64,000 nt of DNA from the NCBI RefSeq assembly GCF_003611035.1, contig NZ_CP030033.1, positions 248,001 through 312,000 of the forward strand, written 5' to 3'. This stretch comes from Cryobacterium soli. GTDB lineage: Bacteria; Actinomycetota; Actinomycetes; Actinomycetales; Microbacteriaceae. The translations under genes and the position numbers were made by a program. Under the pieces are notes generated by a model, which had not been told where the DNA came from, ran no database searches, and saw only the letters and a program-made list of their open reading frames with translations. This document shows, piece by piece, positions 21,108 to 30,051 of the stretch (within the stretch, counting starts at the first letter, position 1; each line of letters begins with the position of its first letter).

Positions 21108-22213
21108 CGGCCACGCCCGAGCGTTCCCTGCGCATCGTCTTCGACTGCCGTTACACGCGGATCGACCGTCACGACGGCATCAGCCGCTACACGGCCGGAC
21201 TGGTCACCGAACTCGGCCGCCTGCACCCGGTCACGATGCTCATCAGCGACCACCGTCAGCTGGCCCTGCTGCCCGACCTGCCCTGGCAGCTCGTGCGAAA
21301 GCCCACCAGCGCGCTCGAGCCTCTCGTCGCCCTCACCGTGAACCGGCTGAAGCCCGACATCGTCTTCAGCCCCATGCAGACCATGGGCTCGTGGGGCCGA
21401 CGGTACCGCCTGGTGCTCACGGTGCACGACCTGATCTACTACCGCAACCGCACACCTCCGCGGGAGTTCCCCGCAGCCATCCGCCTGCTCTGGCGGCTGT
21501 ACCACCTGTCCTGGACGCCGCAGCGGATGCTCCTGAACCGGTCGGACGGCGTGGTGACGGTGTCGGAGACCACCGGTGAGTTGATCGCCAGGCACCGCCT
21601 CACCCGGCGGCCCGTTTCTGTTGTGCCGAATGCGGCGGATGCCGTGTCGCAGCCCGACGGCCTGGCGGCCCGGACCGAACCCGCCGCGAAGCGGCTGATC
21701 TACATGGGGTCGTTCATGCCGTACAAGAACGTGGACACCCTGGTGCGCGCCGCGGCGGCCCTGCCCGGCTACGAGCTGCACCTGCTCAGCCGGGTGAGCG
21801 ACGACGAACGGGCGCGGCTCAGCGCCCTCGCCCCGCAGGCGGCCCTGGTGTTCCACAACGGTGTCAGCGACGACGAGTACGTGGCGTTGCTGGCCGGCGC
21901 GACCGCGCTGGTGAGCACCTCCCTCGACGAAGGCTTCGGCATCCCGCTGGTGGAGGCCATGGGCCTCGGCATCCCGGTCGTGGTCAGCGACATCCCCATT
22001 TTCCGGGAGATCGGTGGCGACGCGGCGAGCTACGTGGCCCCACGGGACCCCGACGCCGTGGCGGCGGCGGTGCTCGCCCTCGATCTGCCGGGGGAGTGGG
22101 CCCGTCGATCAGGGCTCTCGCTGCTGCAGGCCGCGCGCTTCACCTGGGCCGGATCGGCCGAGCGGCTCCTCCGGGTGCTGCAGGGCACCAGGGCCGCGTC
22201 ACGGCGCGACTGA
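21104..22213 (+). CDS. Glycosyltransferase family 4 protein
   Basis: A 369-residue GT-B fold enzyme. N-terminal features are FDCRYTRIDRHDGISRYTAGL and VLTVHDLIYYRNRTPPREFP. The C-terminal donor lobe has YMGSFMPYKNVDTLVRAAA (about 208) and the DEGFGIPLVEAMGLGIPVV motif (about 268-286), which holds the conserved E-x7-E pair. The acceptor and sugar are unknown; a mannosyl- or glucosyltransferase for envelope glycolipid or glycan is plausible. It is coupled by an ATGA overlap to the upstream hydrolase. Confidence 0.88.
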   Translation: MTATPERSLRIVFDCRYTRIDRHDGISRYTAGLVTELGRLHPVTMLISDHRQLALLPDLPWQLVRKPTSALEPLVALTVNRLKPDIVFSPMQTMGSWGRRYRLVLTVHDLIYYRNRTPPREFPAAIRLLWRLYHLSWTPQRMLLNRSDGVVTVSETTGELIARHRLTRRPVSVVPNAADAVSQPDGLAARTEPAAKRLIYMGSFMPYKNVDTLVRAAAALPGYELHLLSRVSDDERARLSALAPQAALVFHNGVSDDEYVALLAGATALVSTSLDEGFGIPLVEAMGLGIPVVVSDIPIFREIGGDAASYVAPRDPDAVAAAVLALDLPGEWARRSGLSLLQAARFTWAGSAERLLRVLQGTRAASRRD

Positions 22214-22243
22214 CCCCGCCCGCCGCATGAGCGACGCGACCCG

Positions 22244-22810
22244 TCAGCGCACCGACACGAAGCGTTCGAGCACCAGCCGGCCGTCCTGCCAGCGGAAGTC
22301 ATGCACCGACCCGTTCGGGATCAGCTCACCGGCCGCCGGGCGTTCCCCGTTGGTGGCGTAGCGCACCAGCGTGCCGATGACCCCGCCGTGGCAGACGACG
22401 ATCACCTCCTGACCGGCGTAGGCCAGGGCGACGCGCTCAAGCGCGGGCAGCACCCGGTCCAGCACGGCCTGCCGGCTCTCCAGCCCTGGCACCCGGGAGC
22501 CGTCCGGGAACCGGAGCTGGCGCTCGGCGAACGTGAGCCCCTCGATCTCCCCGTGGTGGCGTTCGGTCAGCTCGGCGACGACCACGGGGGCGGCGTGGTC
22601 CAGCTCACCCGCGATGATCCGGGCGGTTTCATGCGCCCGGACCAGGGGACTGGTGACAATGGCATCCCACCTGGCGGTGCTGAGGCGCAAGCCGGTCTCC
22701 GCGGCCTGCGCGCGACCGGTGGAGTTCAGCGGGATGTCGGTGCTGCCCTGGATGCGGGTCTGCAGGTTCCAGTCGGTCTGGCCGTGCCGCACGATCGCGA
22801 GCCGGGTCAT
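22244..22810 (-). CDS. Histidine phosphatase family protein
   Basis: A 188-residue phosphoglycerate-mutase-like phosphatase with the catalytic RHGQTDWN (His about 9), the general-acid region ELTERHHGEIEG and the second catalytic His in VVCHGGVIGTLV. The substrate is not determinable; this family includes acid phosphatases and glucosyl-3-phosphoglycerate phosphatases. Its start overlaps the end of the Sir2 gene by four bases, so they are co-translated. Confidence 0.9.
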   Translation of the reverse strand: MTRLAIVRHGQTDWNLQTRIQGSTDIPLNSTGRAQAAETGLRLSTARWDAIVTSPLVRAHETARIIAGELDHAAPVVVAELTERHHGEIEGLTFAERQLRFPDGSRVPGLESRQAVLDRVLPALERVALAYAGQEVIVVCHGGVIGTLVRYATNGERPAAGELIPNGSVHDFRWQDGRLVLERFVSVR

Positions 22811-23661
22811 GACTCGATCAGCCTCGCCACAAGTCCCGCGAAGGTCTCCGACGTGCCCGCCTCCAGTTTGATCTGCGCGCGGCCGTCGCCCTTGGTCACA
22901 CCACGATTGATCACCACGATGGGCAGCTTGCGGCGCCTGGCCAATTCGAGCAACCGGATGCCCGAGTTCACCGCGAGCGAGGAACCGGCGATGATCAGGG
23001 CATCCGCCGCCCGCACCAGCGCCGACGCCGCCGTGAACTTGGCCGTGGGAACAAGTTCGCCGAAGAAGACCACATTGGGCTTGAGCAGACCGCCGCAGAC
23101 GGAACAGTCCGGAACGACGAAGTCATCGATGTCGACCACGATCGCGTCACCGTCCGGGGCGATCTCCACCTGGTCGGGGTCGGCGAGGACCGGGTTGTGC
23201 GCCTCGAGCCTGGCGGCGATGCTGTCGCGGCCGAAGGCCTGCCCGCAGGAGAGGCAGACCACCAGGTCCATGGAGCCGTGCAGGTCAACGACATGCCGGG
23301 ACCCGGCCCTGGTGTGCAGGCCGTCGACGTTCTGGGTGACGACCCCGCTGACGAGACCGGCATCCTCCAGGGCCACAAGGGAGCGGTGACCGAGGTTGGG
23401 CTCGGCCGCCCGAAAGCGGTGCCAGCCGAGGTGGCTGCCGGCCCAGTACCGTTTGCGGGCCCGCTCGTCGGCCAGGAAGGTCTGGAAAGTCATCGGCACT
23501 CGCACGGGTGCGCCGGCGCCCCGGTAGTCCGGGATACCCGAGTCCGTGCTCACGCCGGCGCCGGTCAGGACGGCCGTGCGACGGCCGCGCAGGATCGCGG
23601 CAATCGCGTCGAGGTCTTTCCCGGCTACCGCCGGTGTCGTCAGGACAGTCTCGGCCGTCAT
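22807..23661 (-). CDS. Sir2-family NAD-dependent deacylase
   Basis: A 284-residue sirtuin that removes acyl groups from lysine using NAD. Visible are the NAD-binding VLTGAGVSTDSGIPDYRG (about 34-51), TQNVDGLHTRAG, the catalytic His in VVDLHGSMD and a zinc site with CLSC and CSVC. The ATG at 23661 opens MTAETVLTTPAVAGKDL. It forms an operon with the phosphatase gene. The 184-bp region upstream is shared with the divergent RNA methylase. Confidence 0.92.
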   Translation of the reverse strand: MTAETVLTTPAVAGKDLDAIAAILRGRRTAVLTGAGVSTDSGIPDYRGAGAPVRVPMTFQTFLADERARKRYWAGSHLGWHRFRAAEPNLGHRSLVALEDAGLVSGVVTQNVDGLHTRAGSRHVVDLHGSMDLVVCLSCGQAFGRDSIAARLEAHNPVLADPDQVEIAPDGDAIVVDIDDFVVPDCSVCGGLLKPNVVFFGELVPTAKFTAASALVRAADALIIAGSSLAVNSGIRLLELARRRKLPIVVINRGVTKGDGRAQIKLEAGTSETFAGLVARLIES

Positions 23662-23845
23662 CGTGCTCCATCCTCATCACGTCGTCGCCACCGGCGCCCG
23701 GAGGGGCCCTGGCGCGGCAGAGATGTCCTCTGAGTCTAAACTGGTCAGTTTTCGGCTGTGTTACGTTCGCGAAGGAGCGGCCGGCACGACAGCCCACCGA
23801 GAACCTCCCACCCAGCAGAACATCCCCGGAAAGGCGGCCTCCGCC

Positions 23846-24649
23846 GTGCAGATCGTCCCGATTACCGACCTCGACCAGCCGGGACTCTCCGACTACTCCC
23901 GACTGACCGATGTGGCTCTGCGCCGAGTGACCGAACCGGCGAACGGCTTGTACATCGCCGAGTCGGCCAAGGTGATCGGCCGCGCCCTCGACGCCGGCCA
24001 TCGCCCGCGCTCGGTCCTCGTGCAGGAGCAGTGGTTGCCCGACGCCACCCGTCTCCTGAAGGACTGGCCCGACGTTCCCATCTACGTGGGGTCGGCCGCA
24101 CTGCTCGAGCAGCTCACCGGGTACAACCTGCACCGTGGCGCCCTCGCCGCCATGCACCGGCCCGACCTGAAGTCGGTGGCCGACATCATCCGTGGCGCCC
24201 GGCGCATCGTGATCCTCGAGGACATCGTGGACCACACCAATGTGGGGGCGATCTTCCGGTCCGTCGCCGGGCTGGGCGCCGACGCCGTGTTGATCACTCC
24301 CCGGTGCGCCGACCCGCTCTACCGCCGCAGTGTGCGGGTGAGTATGGGAACCGTGCTGCAGGTGCCGTGGACGCGGCTGCCGGAGTGGGCAGAGGCCGCA
24401 CCCGTGCTGCACGAGAACGGCTTCCACCTGGCCGCCCTCGCCCTCGCCGACGACGCCGTGTCCCTCGACGTCTTCGCCCGGCAGGCGCCCGAACGGGTCG
24501 CCATCGTCCTCGGCACCGAGGGCGATGGGCTGAGCCGCAATGCCCTGTCCGCGGCGGACACGATCGTGACGATCCCGATGCTGCACGGCGTGGACTCGCT
24601 CAACGTGGCCTCCGCCAGCGCCGTCGCTCTCTACGCCCTGCGCGTGTAG
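23846..24649 (+). CDS. TrmH/SpoU-family RNA methyltransferase
   Basis: SPOUT-fold enzyme that 2'-O-methylates tRNA or rRNA using S-adenosylmethionine. The 267-residue protein has an N-terminal substrate-binding domain and the three SPOUT motifs: LEDIVDHTNVGAIFRS (about 133-148), VLGTEGDGLS (about 215) and PMLHGVDSLNVASASAVALY (about 238-257). The exact RNA target is unknown. I take GTG 23846 (MQIVPITDLDQPGLSDY) as the start because the upstream frame lacks a start with a ribosome site and family members begin here; GGAAAGG is about 11 bases upstream. Confidence 0.9.
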   Translation: MQIVPITDLDQPGLSDYSRLTDVALRRVTEPANGLYIAESAKVIGRALDAGHRPRSVLVQEQWLPDATRLLKDWPDVPIYVGSAALLEQLTGYNLHRGALAAMHRPDLKSVADIIRGARRIVILEDIVDHTNVGAIFRSVAGLGADAVLITPRCADPLYRRSVRVSMGTVLQVPWTRLPEWAEAAPVLHENGFHLAALALADDAVSLDVFARQAPERVAIVLGTEGDGLSRNALSAADTIVTIPMLHGVDSLNVASASAVALYALRV

Positions 24650-24712
24650 GCGGCTTCGGGGCGCGCGGCACTGCTGCGCCGCCCGGACACTTCTCCTCGT
24701 TAGAATCGACGG

Positions 24713-25936
24713 ATGTCTCCCACCCGACGCCAGGTCTACCGCCGTCGGCGACTCGCTTTCTTCGGTGCCCTCGCCGTGGTCCTCGCGTCAGCCGTCTACC
24801 TCACCAGCACGGGCCTCGCACCCGTGTCCGCACTGGACGCCAGTGTCAGCGAACCCTCTGCTCTCACCCAGGCGGCCGCGACGCCCACCTGGCCGTCCCA
24901 GGGTGCCGGAGCGATCGGCGCGATCGGGTTCGACGGCGTGCTGGGCAGCAGCGGAGACCAGTCCTCTGTGCCCATCGCCAGCATCACCAAGATGGTCACG
25001 GCGCTGGTCATCCTCGATGCCAAGCCCCTCACCGGCGACGACGAAGGACCCGACATCAGCTTCACCGACAAGGACGTCGACATCTACTACGATGCCGTCG
25101 CCGAGAACGGCTCAGTGGCCCCGGTTTCCGCCGGGATGGTGCTCACCCAGCGTCAGGCCCTGGAGACCATGCTCATCCCGTCGGCGAACAACTACAGCGT
25201 CTCGCTGGCCGTGTGGGCGTTCGGCTCCGTCGACGCGTACCTCGGCGCCGCCTCCGCCTACCTCAGTGAGCACGGGCTGACCGCCACCACGGTTGCCGAT
25301 ACCAGCGGCATCTCCGCGCAGAGCGTGAGCAGCCCGTCCGACCTGGTGGCCATCGGCAAGCTGGTCATGGCCGATCCGGTGTTGCCCTCGATCGTGGCCA
25401 TGCCGTCCGCGGAAATTCCCACCGTGGGAACCGTCACCAACACGAACAAGCTGCTCGGCGTCGACGGCGTCGACGGCATCAAGACCGGAACCACCGACGA
25501 GGCCGGCGCCTGCCTGCTCTTCGCCGTCGATGTTCCGGTGGGGGACACGACGGTGACCCTCGTGGGCGTCGTGCTCGGCGGGAACACCCATCCCGAATTG
25601 AACACGACCGTGCGCACCCTCATCGCCAGTGTGAGCCCCGGATTCCACCAGGTCACCCTGGTGGAGGAAGGGACCGTCTACGCCAGCTACACGACGCCGT
25701 GGGGCCAGTCAGGGCAGGCCGTGGCCGAGAGCTCCCAGTCAGCCGTCGTGTGGTCGGACACCCCGGTCAGCACCGACGTCGAGGTCGAGCCGCTCACCGT
25801 CGGCACCGAGGGCGATACCGTCGGCAGCGTCGACGTGACCATCGGCAGCGCCGTCGTCACGGTTCCGCTGATTTTGGACACCTCGATCACCGACCCCGGA
25901 CCGTTCTGGCGCTGGACGCACCCCGGCCAGGTCTGA
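24713..25936 (+). CDS. Serine-type D-Ala-D-Ala carboxypeptidase family protein
   Basis: A 407-residue exported penicillin-binding-type protein of peptidase family S11. It has an Arg-rich start and a membrane/signal segment (FFGALAVVLASAVYLTSTG, about residues 15-33). The active-site motifs are complete: SITK (Ser nucleophile and Lys, about 90), SANN as the SxN motif (about 158) and KTGT (about 261). It trims the terminal D-Ala of peptidoglycan stem peptides at the outer face of the membrane. A TAGAAT hexamer ends six bases before the ATG. It converges on the SGNH hydrolase gene with only 16 bases between. Confidence 0.88.
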   Translation: MSPTRRQVYRRRRLAFFGALAVVLASAVYLTSTGLAPVSALDASVSEPSALTQAAATPTWPSQGAGAIGAIGFDGVLGSSGDQSSVPIASITKMVTALVILDAKPLTGDDEGPDISFTDKDVDIYYDAVAENGSVAPVSAGMVLTQRQALETMLIPSANNYSVSLAVWAFGSVDAYLGAASAYLSEHGLTATTVADTSGISAQSVSSPSDLVAIGKLVMADPVLPSIVAMPSAEIPTVGTVTNTNKLLGVDGVDGIKTGTTDEAGACLLFAVDVPVGDTTVTLVGVVLGGNTHPELNTTVRTLIASVSPGFHQVTLVEEGTVYASYTTPWGQSGQAVAESSQSAVVWSDTPVSTDVEVEPLTVGTEGDTVGSVDVTIGSAVVTVPLILDTSITDPGPFWRWTHPGQV

Positions 25937-25952
25937 CCCCAGCTGTCCGCGT

Positions 25953-26768
25953 CTAACCGTGCTTCCGCGCGGGTTCCTCCGGCTCGTCCAACCGGGTGAC
26001 CGGTTCCACGGCAGGCCGCTTGGGCAGGATGTGGTCGCCGGACGACTGGTGCCGCACCCGCCGCAACACCCACGGCACCAGGTACTCCCGCGCCCAGGCG
26101 AGGTCCTCGGTGCGCGCCCGGCGCCAGGTGATGCCCGGCATGGGCTCGGGTACCAGGGGTTCGAGCGGATTCTCGACGTTCAGCACGTCCAGCACCATCC
26201 GGGCCACGGTGTGATGCCCGAGCGGGTTGAGGTGCAGCCGGTCCGGCGCCCACATTCGGGCGTCCTGGATCTCGGTCAATGACCACATGTCGGCCACGAT
26301 GGCGTCGTGTGCGGCGGCGACGGCCCGGATGTTCTCGTTGTAGATGGCCACCTTGCCGCGCAGCCCCCTGAGGACGGGGGAGAAGCTCACGTCGATGCCG
26401 GTGAAGACCACCACCGTGGCTCCGTCTGAGCCCAGCAGGGTGACGGCCTCGTCCAAGCGCGCCGCGATCGCATCCGGGTCGCTGCCCGGCCGGAGCACGT
26501 CGTTTCCGCCGGCGGAGATCGTGATGAGGTCGGGGTGCAGGCCGAGGGCCGGGCGTACCTGCTCGGCGAGGATCTGGTTCATCAGCTTGCCGCGCACGGC
26601 GAGATTGCCGTAGGCGAAGTCGTCGGAGCCGAGGCTGAGCATCTCGGCGACCCTGTCGGCCCAGCCACGGTTGCCGCCCGGGCTGGCCGGTTCGGGATCG
26701 CCGACCCCCTCGGTGAAGGAGTCGCCGATCGCGACGTAGCGGGACCACGGGTGCTGCTGCTTCGTCAT
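25953..26768 (-). CDS. SGNH/GDSL hydrolase
   Basis: A 271-residue lipase/esterase-like protein with block I AIGDSFTEGVGD (Ser about 17), block II NLAVRGK, block III SAGGNDV and block V DRLHLNPLGHH with the Asp and His of the catalytic set. There is no signal peptide, so it is probably cytosolic. The C-terminal part, after about residue 200, has WRRARTEDLAWAREYLVPWVLRR, common in actinobacterial members. The substrate is unknown. Confidence 0.88.
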   Translation of the reverse strand: MTKQQHPWSRYVAIGDSFTEGVGDPEPASPGGNRGWADRVAEMLSLGSDDFAYGNLAVRGKLMNQILAEQVRPALGLHPDLITISAGGNDVLRPGSDPDAIAARLDEAVTLLGSDGATVVVFTGIDVSFSPVLRGLRGKVAIYNENIRAVAAAHDAIVADMWSLTEIQDARMWAPDRLHLNPLGHHTVARMVLDVLNVENPLEPLVPEPMPGITWRRARTEDLAWAREYLVPWVLRRVRHQSSGDHILPKRPAVEPVTRLDEPEEPARKHG

Positions 26769-26824
26769 GCACTCATTCTGCCCCGTCGGGCGAATGTCGG
26801 CGCGAGTTGGTAAGTTCTTATGAA

Positions 26825-28789
26825 GTGACTACTCCACCTGACTTCGGATCCGCTTTCCGGGAACCCTCGCATCGGGAGACCACTGAACCCGGATTGTTCC
26901 TCCCGCCCTCCTCCGATCCCGAGGGGGCCGACAGCGCCCCTCGTGACAGCTTTCTGGCCGAGGTCGTCGACACGCCGCCGGTGTTCGGCCCGGCCCGCGG
27001 CCCGGCCGGTACCAGCGCCGCCGAGCACCTCTCGCCCTCCTTCCCCGAACGCGCGGCCTGGGGTACCGCCAGCAAGCTGCGGGCGTGGCAGGCCGAGGCC
27101 CTCGAGGCGTACTTCCAGCACCAGCCGCGCGACTTCCTCGCCGCCGCCACCCCCGGGGCAGGCAAGACCACCTTCGCCCTGCGCCTGGCCGCGGAGCTCC
27201 GGGCCCGCCGGGTGATCGACAGGATCACCGTGGTCGCCCCCACCGAGCACCTCAAACGCCAGTGGGCGGACGCCGCCGCCCGGGCCGGCATCCGGCTCGA
27301 CCCCGGTTTCAAGAACGCGCACGGCCGTTACGGCAGCCATTTCCACGGCATCGCCGTCACCTACGCGCAGGTCGCGACCCGCGCCGCCCTGCACCGCGAA
27401 CTGACGCAGTCCAGCCGCACGCTCGTGATCCTCGACGAGGTGCACCACGGCGGCGACGCCTTGAGCTGGGGCGACGCGATCCGGGAGGCCTTCGACCCCG
27501 CCACCCGGCGTCTCTCGCTGACCGGAACCCCGTTTCGCTCCGACACCTCGCCCATTCCTTTCGTGACCTACCTTCCCGACAAGCACGGCATCCGACTGTC
27601 CCAGAGCGACTACAACTACGGCTACGGCCGGGCGCTGGAGGACGGCGTCGTGCGTCCCGTCATGTTCATGGTCTACGCCGGGCACATGAAGTGGCGCACC
27701 CGGGCCGGCGACGAGATGGAAGCCAAGCTCGGCGAGGGCAACACCAAGGACATCACTTCCCAGGCCTGGCGCACGGCTCTCGAACCCAGCGGGCAGTGGA
27801 TCCCCGCCGTGTTGCGCGCCGCCGACAGCCGTCTCACCGAGGTGCGGCACGGCATCCCCGATGCCGGCGGCCTGGTTATCGCGACCGATCAGACCACCGC
27901 GCGCGCCTACGCCGCGATCCTCGAGGAGATCTCCGGCGAGCCGGCCACCGTGGTGCTCTCCGACGAGAAGGAGTCCAGCGACCGGATCGACGAGTTCTCG
28001 CACAACACCCGTCGCTGGATGGTCGCGGTGCGGATGGTGTCCGAAGGCGTGGACGTGCCACGCCTGGCCGTGGGCGTGTACGCCACGAGCGCCTCGACCC
28101 CGCTGTTCTTCGCCCAGGCCATCGGGCGTTTCGTGCGCGCCCGCCGTCGCGGTGAGACCGCGTCGATCTTCCTGCCCAATGTTCCCGGACTATTGAGCCT
28201 GGCCAACGCCATGGAGCTGGAACGCGACCACGCCCTCGACCGCAGCAACCGGGACGACGGCGACGACGGCATGTACAACCCCGAGGACGCCATGGTGGCG
28301 GCCGCGAACAAGACCGAGAAGGCCTCCGACGAGCTCGGCGAGGAATTCACCTGGCAGGCGCTGGACTCCCAGGCCACCTTCGACATGGTGATGTTCAACG
28401 GCGACGAGTACGGCGAGCTGGCCGAGCCCGGCACCGACGAAGAATTCGACTTCATCGGCATCCCCGGGCTCCTCGAGCCCGAGCAGGTCTCCGAGCTGCT
28501 GCGCCAGCGCCAGCAGAAGCAGTCCAAGCGCGGCTCCGAACGCCGCACCGCCGCCGCAGCGGTGGAGGGGGCACCGCCGGAGCCCATTCCGCTCTATCGC
28601 ACGCTCAAGGAGCAGCGGACGCTGCTGGGCAGCCTTGTGGGCATGTGGTCGAAGCTGTCGGGGGAGCCGCACGCCATGGTGCACGCGGAGCTCCGCCGGC
28701 TGTGCGGCGGCCCCGCCGTGGCCCAGGCCAGCGTCACCCAGATCCAGAAACGCATCGACCTGCTCCGCCAGCGACTCGGCCGCAGCTGA
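26825..28789 (+). CDS. DEAD/DEAH-box superfamily 2 helicase
   Basis: A 654-residue SF2 ATPase. Motif I is AATPGAGKTTFALRLA (about 110), motif II LDEVHHGGD (about 204), motif III SLTGTPFRSD and motif VI QAIGRFVRARRRGE (about 430), so the helicase core is complete. The C-terminal 200 residues are charged and contain an EQVSELLRQRQQKQSKR coiled stretch. GTG 26825 (MTTPPDFGSAF) lies eight bases after TAAGTT; a TTG at 26807 overlaps that element and is less likely. A role in repair or recombination is possible but not shown. It is followed by the Lrp gene. Confidence 0.85.
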   Translation: MTTPPDFGSAFREPSHRETTEPGLFLPPSSDPEGADSAPRDSFLAEVVDTPPVFGPARGPAGTSAAEHLSPSFPERAAWGTASKLRAWQAEALEAYFQHQPRDFLAAATPGAGKTTFALRLAAELRARRVIDRITVVAPTEHLKRQWADAAARAGIRLDPGFKNAHGRYGSHFHGIAVTYAQVATRAALHRELTQSSRTLVILDEVHHGGDALSWGDAIREAFDPATRRLSLTGTPFRSDTSPIPFVTYLPDKHGIRLSQSDYNYGYGRALEDGVVRPVMFMVYAGHMKWRTRAGDEMEAKLGEGNTKDITSQAWRTALEPSGQWIPAVLRAADSRLTEVRHGIPDAGGLVIATDQTTARAYAAILEEISGEPATVVLSDEKESSDRIDEFSHNTRRWMVAVRMVSEGVDVPRLAVGVYATSASTPLFFAQAIGRFVRARRRGETASIFLPNVPGLLSLANAMELERDHALDRSNRDDGDDGMYNPEDAMVAAANKTEKASDELGEEFTWQALDSQATFDMVMFNGDEYGELAEPGTDEEFDFIGIPGLLEPEQVSELLRQRQQKQSKRGSERRTAAAAVEGAPPEPIPLYRTLKEQRTLLGSLVGMWSKLSGEPHAMVHAELRRLCGGPAVAQASVTQIQKRIDLLRQRLGRS

Positions 28790-28931
28790 CCCGCAGGCCC
28801 GCGTATCGCATCGCATCGTAGAAGGGTCGGCGAAATCCGACCGAAACGCAGTTGTGACGCAGTTGGTGCAGGGGGAGCTGTTGGGGTCGAAGAATGGTCG
28901 ATAAACTGGCGCGCAACGAAAGAGAGCGTGT

Positions 28932-29411
28932 ATGGATTCCAAGAAAGCCGACCTGGACCGGGTAGATCGGGCCCTGCTGCGCGCACTCTCGGTCAACGCC
29001 CGGGCGTCGGGCGCCGCCCTGGCCGCCGAGATCGGAGTGGCCGAGTCCACGGTGTCGTTGCGGCTGCGCCGTCTGCAGCAGCTGGGCCACATCCGCGGGT
29101 ACCGGGCGAACATCGACCTGGCCGCCCTCGGCGCGTCGCTGCAGGCACTGATCTCGGTGCGTCTGGCCAAGCACGCCCGCGAGCAGATCGACGACTTCCG
29201 CAGCGCCGCTCCGCACTGGCCCGGCGTGATCGGTCTCTTCCACACCGCCGGCGCCGACGACTATCTGCTGCACGTGGCGGCGGCGGACGCCTCCGACCTG
29301 CGTGACTTCGTCCTCGAGCACCTGGCCGAGCATCCGGCCGTTGCGCACACGGAGACCAACCTGATCTTCGAGTACGTGGACGGCGACGGCTGGCAGGACC
29401 TGGTCAAATAA
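28932..29411 (+). CDS. Lrp/AsnC-family transcriptional regulator
   Basis: A 159-residue feast/famine regulator. The N-terminal winged helix-turn-helix runs about residues 9-60 with DRALLRALSVNARASGAALA and VAESTVSLRLRRLQQLGHI. The RAM ligand domain follows, with VRLAKHAREQIDDF and HTAGADDYLLHVAA. The effector is probably an amino acid. The ATG at 28932 follows GAAAGAGAG. A TAAACT hexamer lies about 30 bases upstream of the start. A large hairpin follows the gene. Confidence 0.92.
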   Translation: MDSKKADLDRVDRALLRALSVNARASGAALAAEIGVAESTVSLRLRRLQQLGHIRGYRANIDLAALGASLQALISVRLAKHAREQIDDFRSAAPHWPGVIGLFHTAGADDYLLHVAAADASDLRDFVLEHLAEHPAVAHTETNLIFEYVDGDGWQDLVK

Positions 29412-29454
29412 GACCACCAGGGCACCCGCGCTCCCGCGCCATACTCCACCTGGA

Positions 29455-29506
29455 CCCCGTTCGGACAACTGCACCCGGTGTTCCGGGTGCACAGGTCCGA
29501 ACGGGG
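29455..29506. terminator. Large composite hairpin after the Lrp gene
   Basis: The outer stem CCCCGTTCGGAC (29455-29466) pairs perfectly with GTCCGAACGGGG (29495-29506). An inner stem TGCACCCGG/CCGGGTGCA around TGTT sits on a small internal loop. It has no T run, but at 21 pairs it should block transcription between the convergent Lrp and csp genes. Confidence 0.75.
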
Positions 29507-29528
29507 GCATTCTGCGTGCGCCGGGAGT

Positions 29529-29565
29529 TAAAAAAATAACGCCCCCGCCGAAGCGGGGGCGTTAT
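29529..29565 (-). terminator. Rho-independent terminator of the cold-shock gene
   Basis: A 13-bp perfect stem (ATAACGCCCCCGC, loop CGAA, GCGGGGGCGTTAT) is followed on the minus strand by a run of seven T. It is the clearest intrinsic terminator in the window and lies 31 bases after the cold-shock stop codon. Confidence 0.93.
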
Positions 29566-29596
29566 CGCAGCTTATGTTGAGCTGAAGCGGCTCTAT

Positions 29597-29800
29597 TTAG
29601 AGGGCGCGGATGTTCTCAGCCTGGGGACCCTTGGGGCCCTGGGTGACCTCGAATTCGACCTTCTGGTTCTCGTCGAGCGACTTGTAGCCGTTCGAAGCGA
29701 TCGCAGAGTAGTGCGCGAAGACATCGGCGCTTCCGTCGTCGGGAGCGATGAATCCGAAGCCCTTTTCAGCGTTGAACCATTTCACGGTACCTGTTGCCAT
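29597..29800 (-). CDS. Cold shock protein, CspA family
   Basis: A 67-residue single-stranded nucleic-acid-binding OB-fold protein that melts mRNA structure. The RNP1 motif KGFGFI (about residues 13-18) and RNP2 motif VFAHY (about 27-31) are intact, and the start [17 protein letters not shown] is canonical. A GGAGGAG ribosome site lies seven bases before the ATG. It has its own promoter region and terminator. The leader upstream is described separately. Confidence 0.97.
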   Translation of the reverse strand: MATGTVKWFNAEKGFGFIAPDDGSADVFAHYSAIASNGYKSLDENQKVEFEVTQGPKGPQAENIRAL

Positions 29801-29950
29801 TATGAAACTCCTCCAGGAGTGTTAGAAAGGCCCCGACTTTCGAGGCCGTTCGTCGCGGTATTCGTCGTCCGCTTCCGAAAGGAATAAGCCCGTACCGACC
29901 GAAGTCCATACGTTTTTTAGACGTGCAAGCACTACAACTACTTCGTCCAC
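29801..29950 (-). promoter_or_regulatory. Cold-shock gene 5' leader and promoter region
   Basis: The 251 bp between the csp gene and the DUF3097 gene hold no gene. Near the start codon the ribosome site is part of a self-complementary 14-mer (29807-29820; ACTCC and GGAGT around TGGA on the mRNA). Above it is a second hairpin at 29829-29847 (GGCCTCGA with TCGGGGCC on the mRNA, loop AAG). Long structured leaders are typical of cspA-type genes. I could not assign the exact -10/-35 elements. Confidence 0.5.
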
Positions 29951-30051
29951 ACTAGCCCACATCGCTCGGTCCGCGTGGAGATCTGTGCCAAAAAGGGATC
30001 AAAGTGTTACGAATTCTGGCCGAAATGCCCAAATGTTACGGATGCGCCGGA

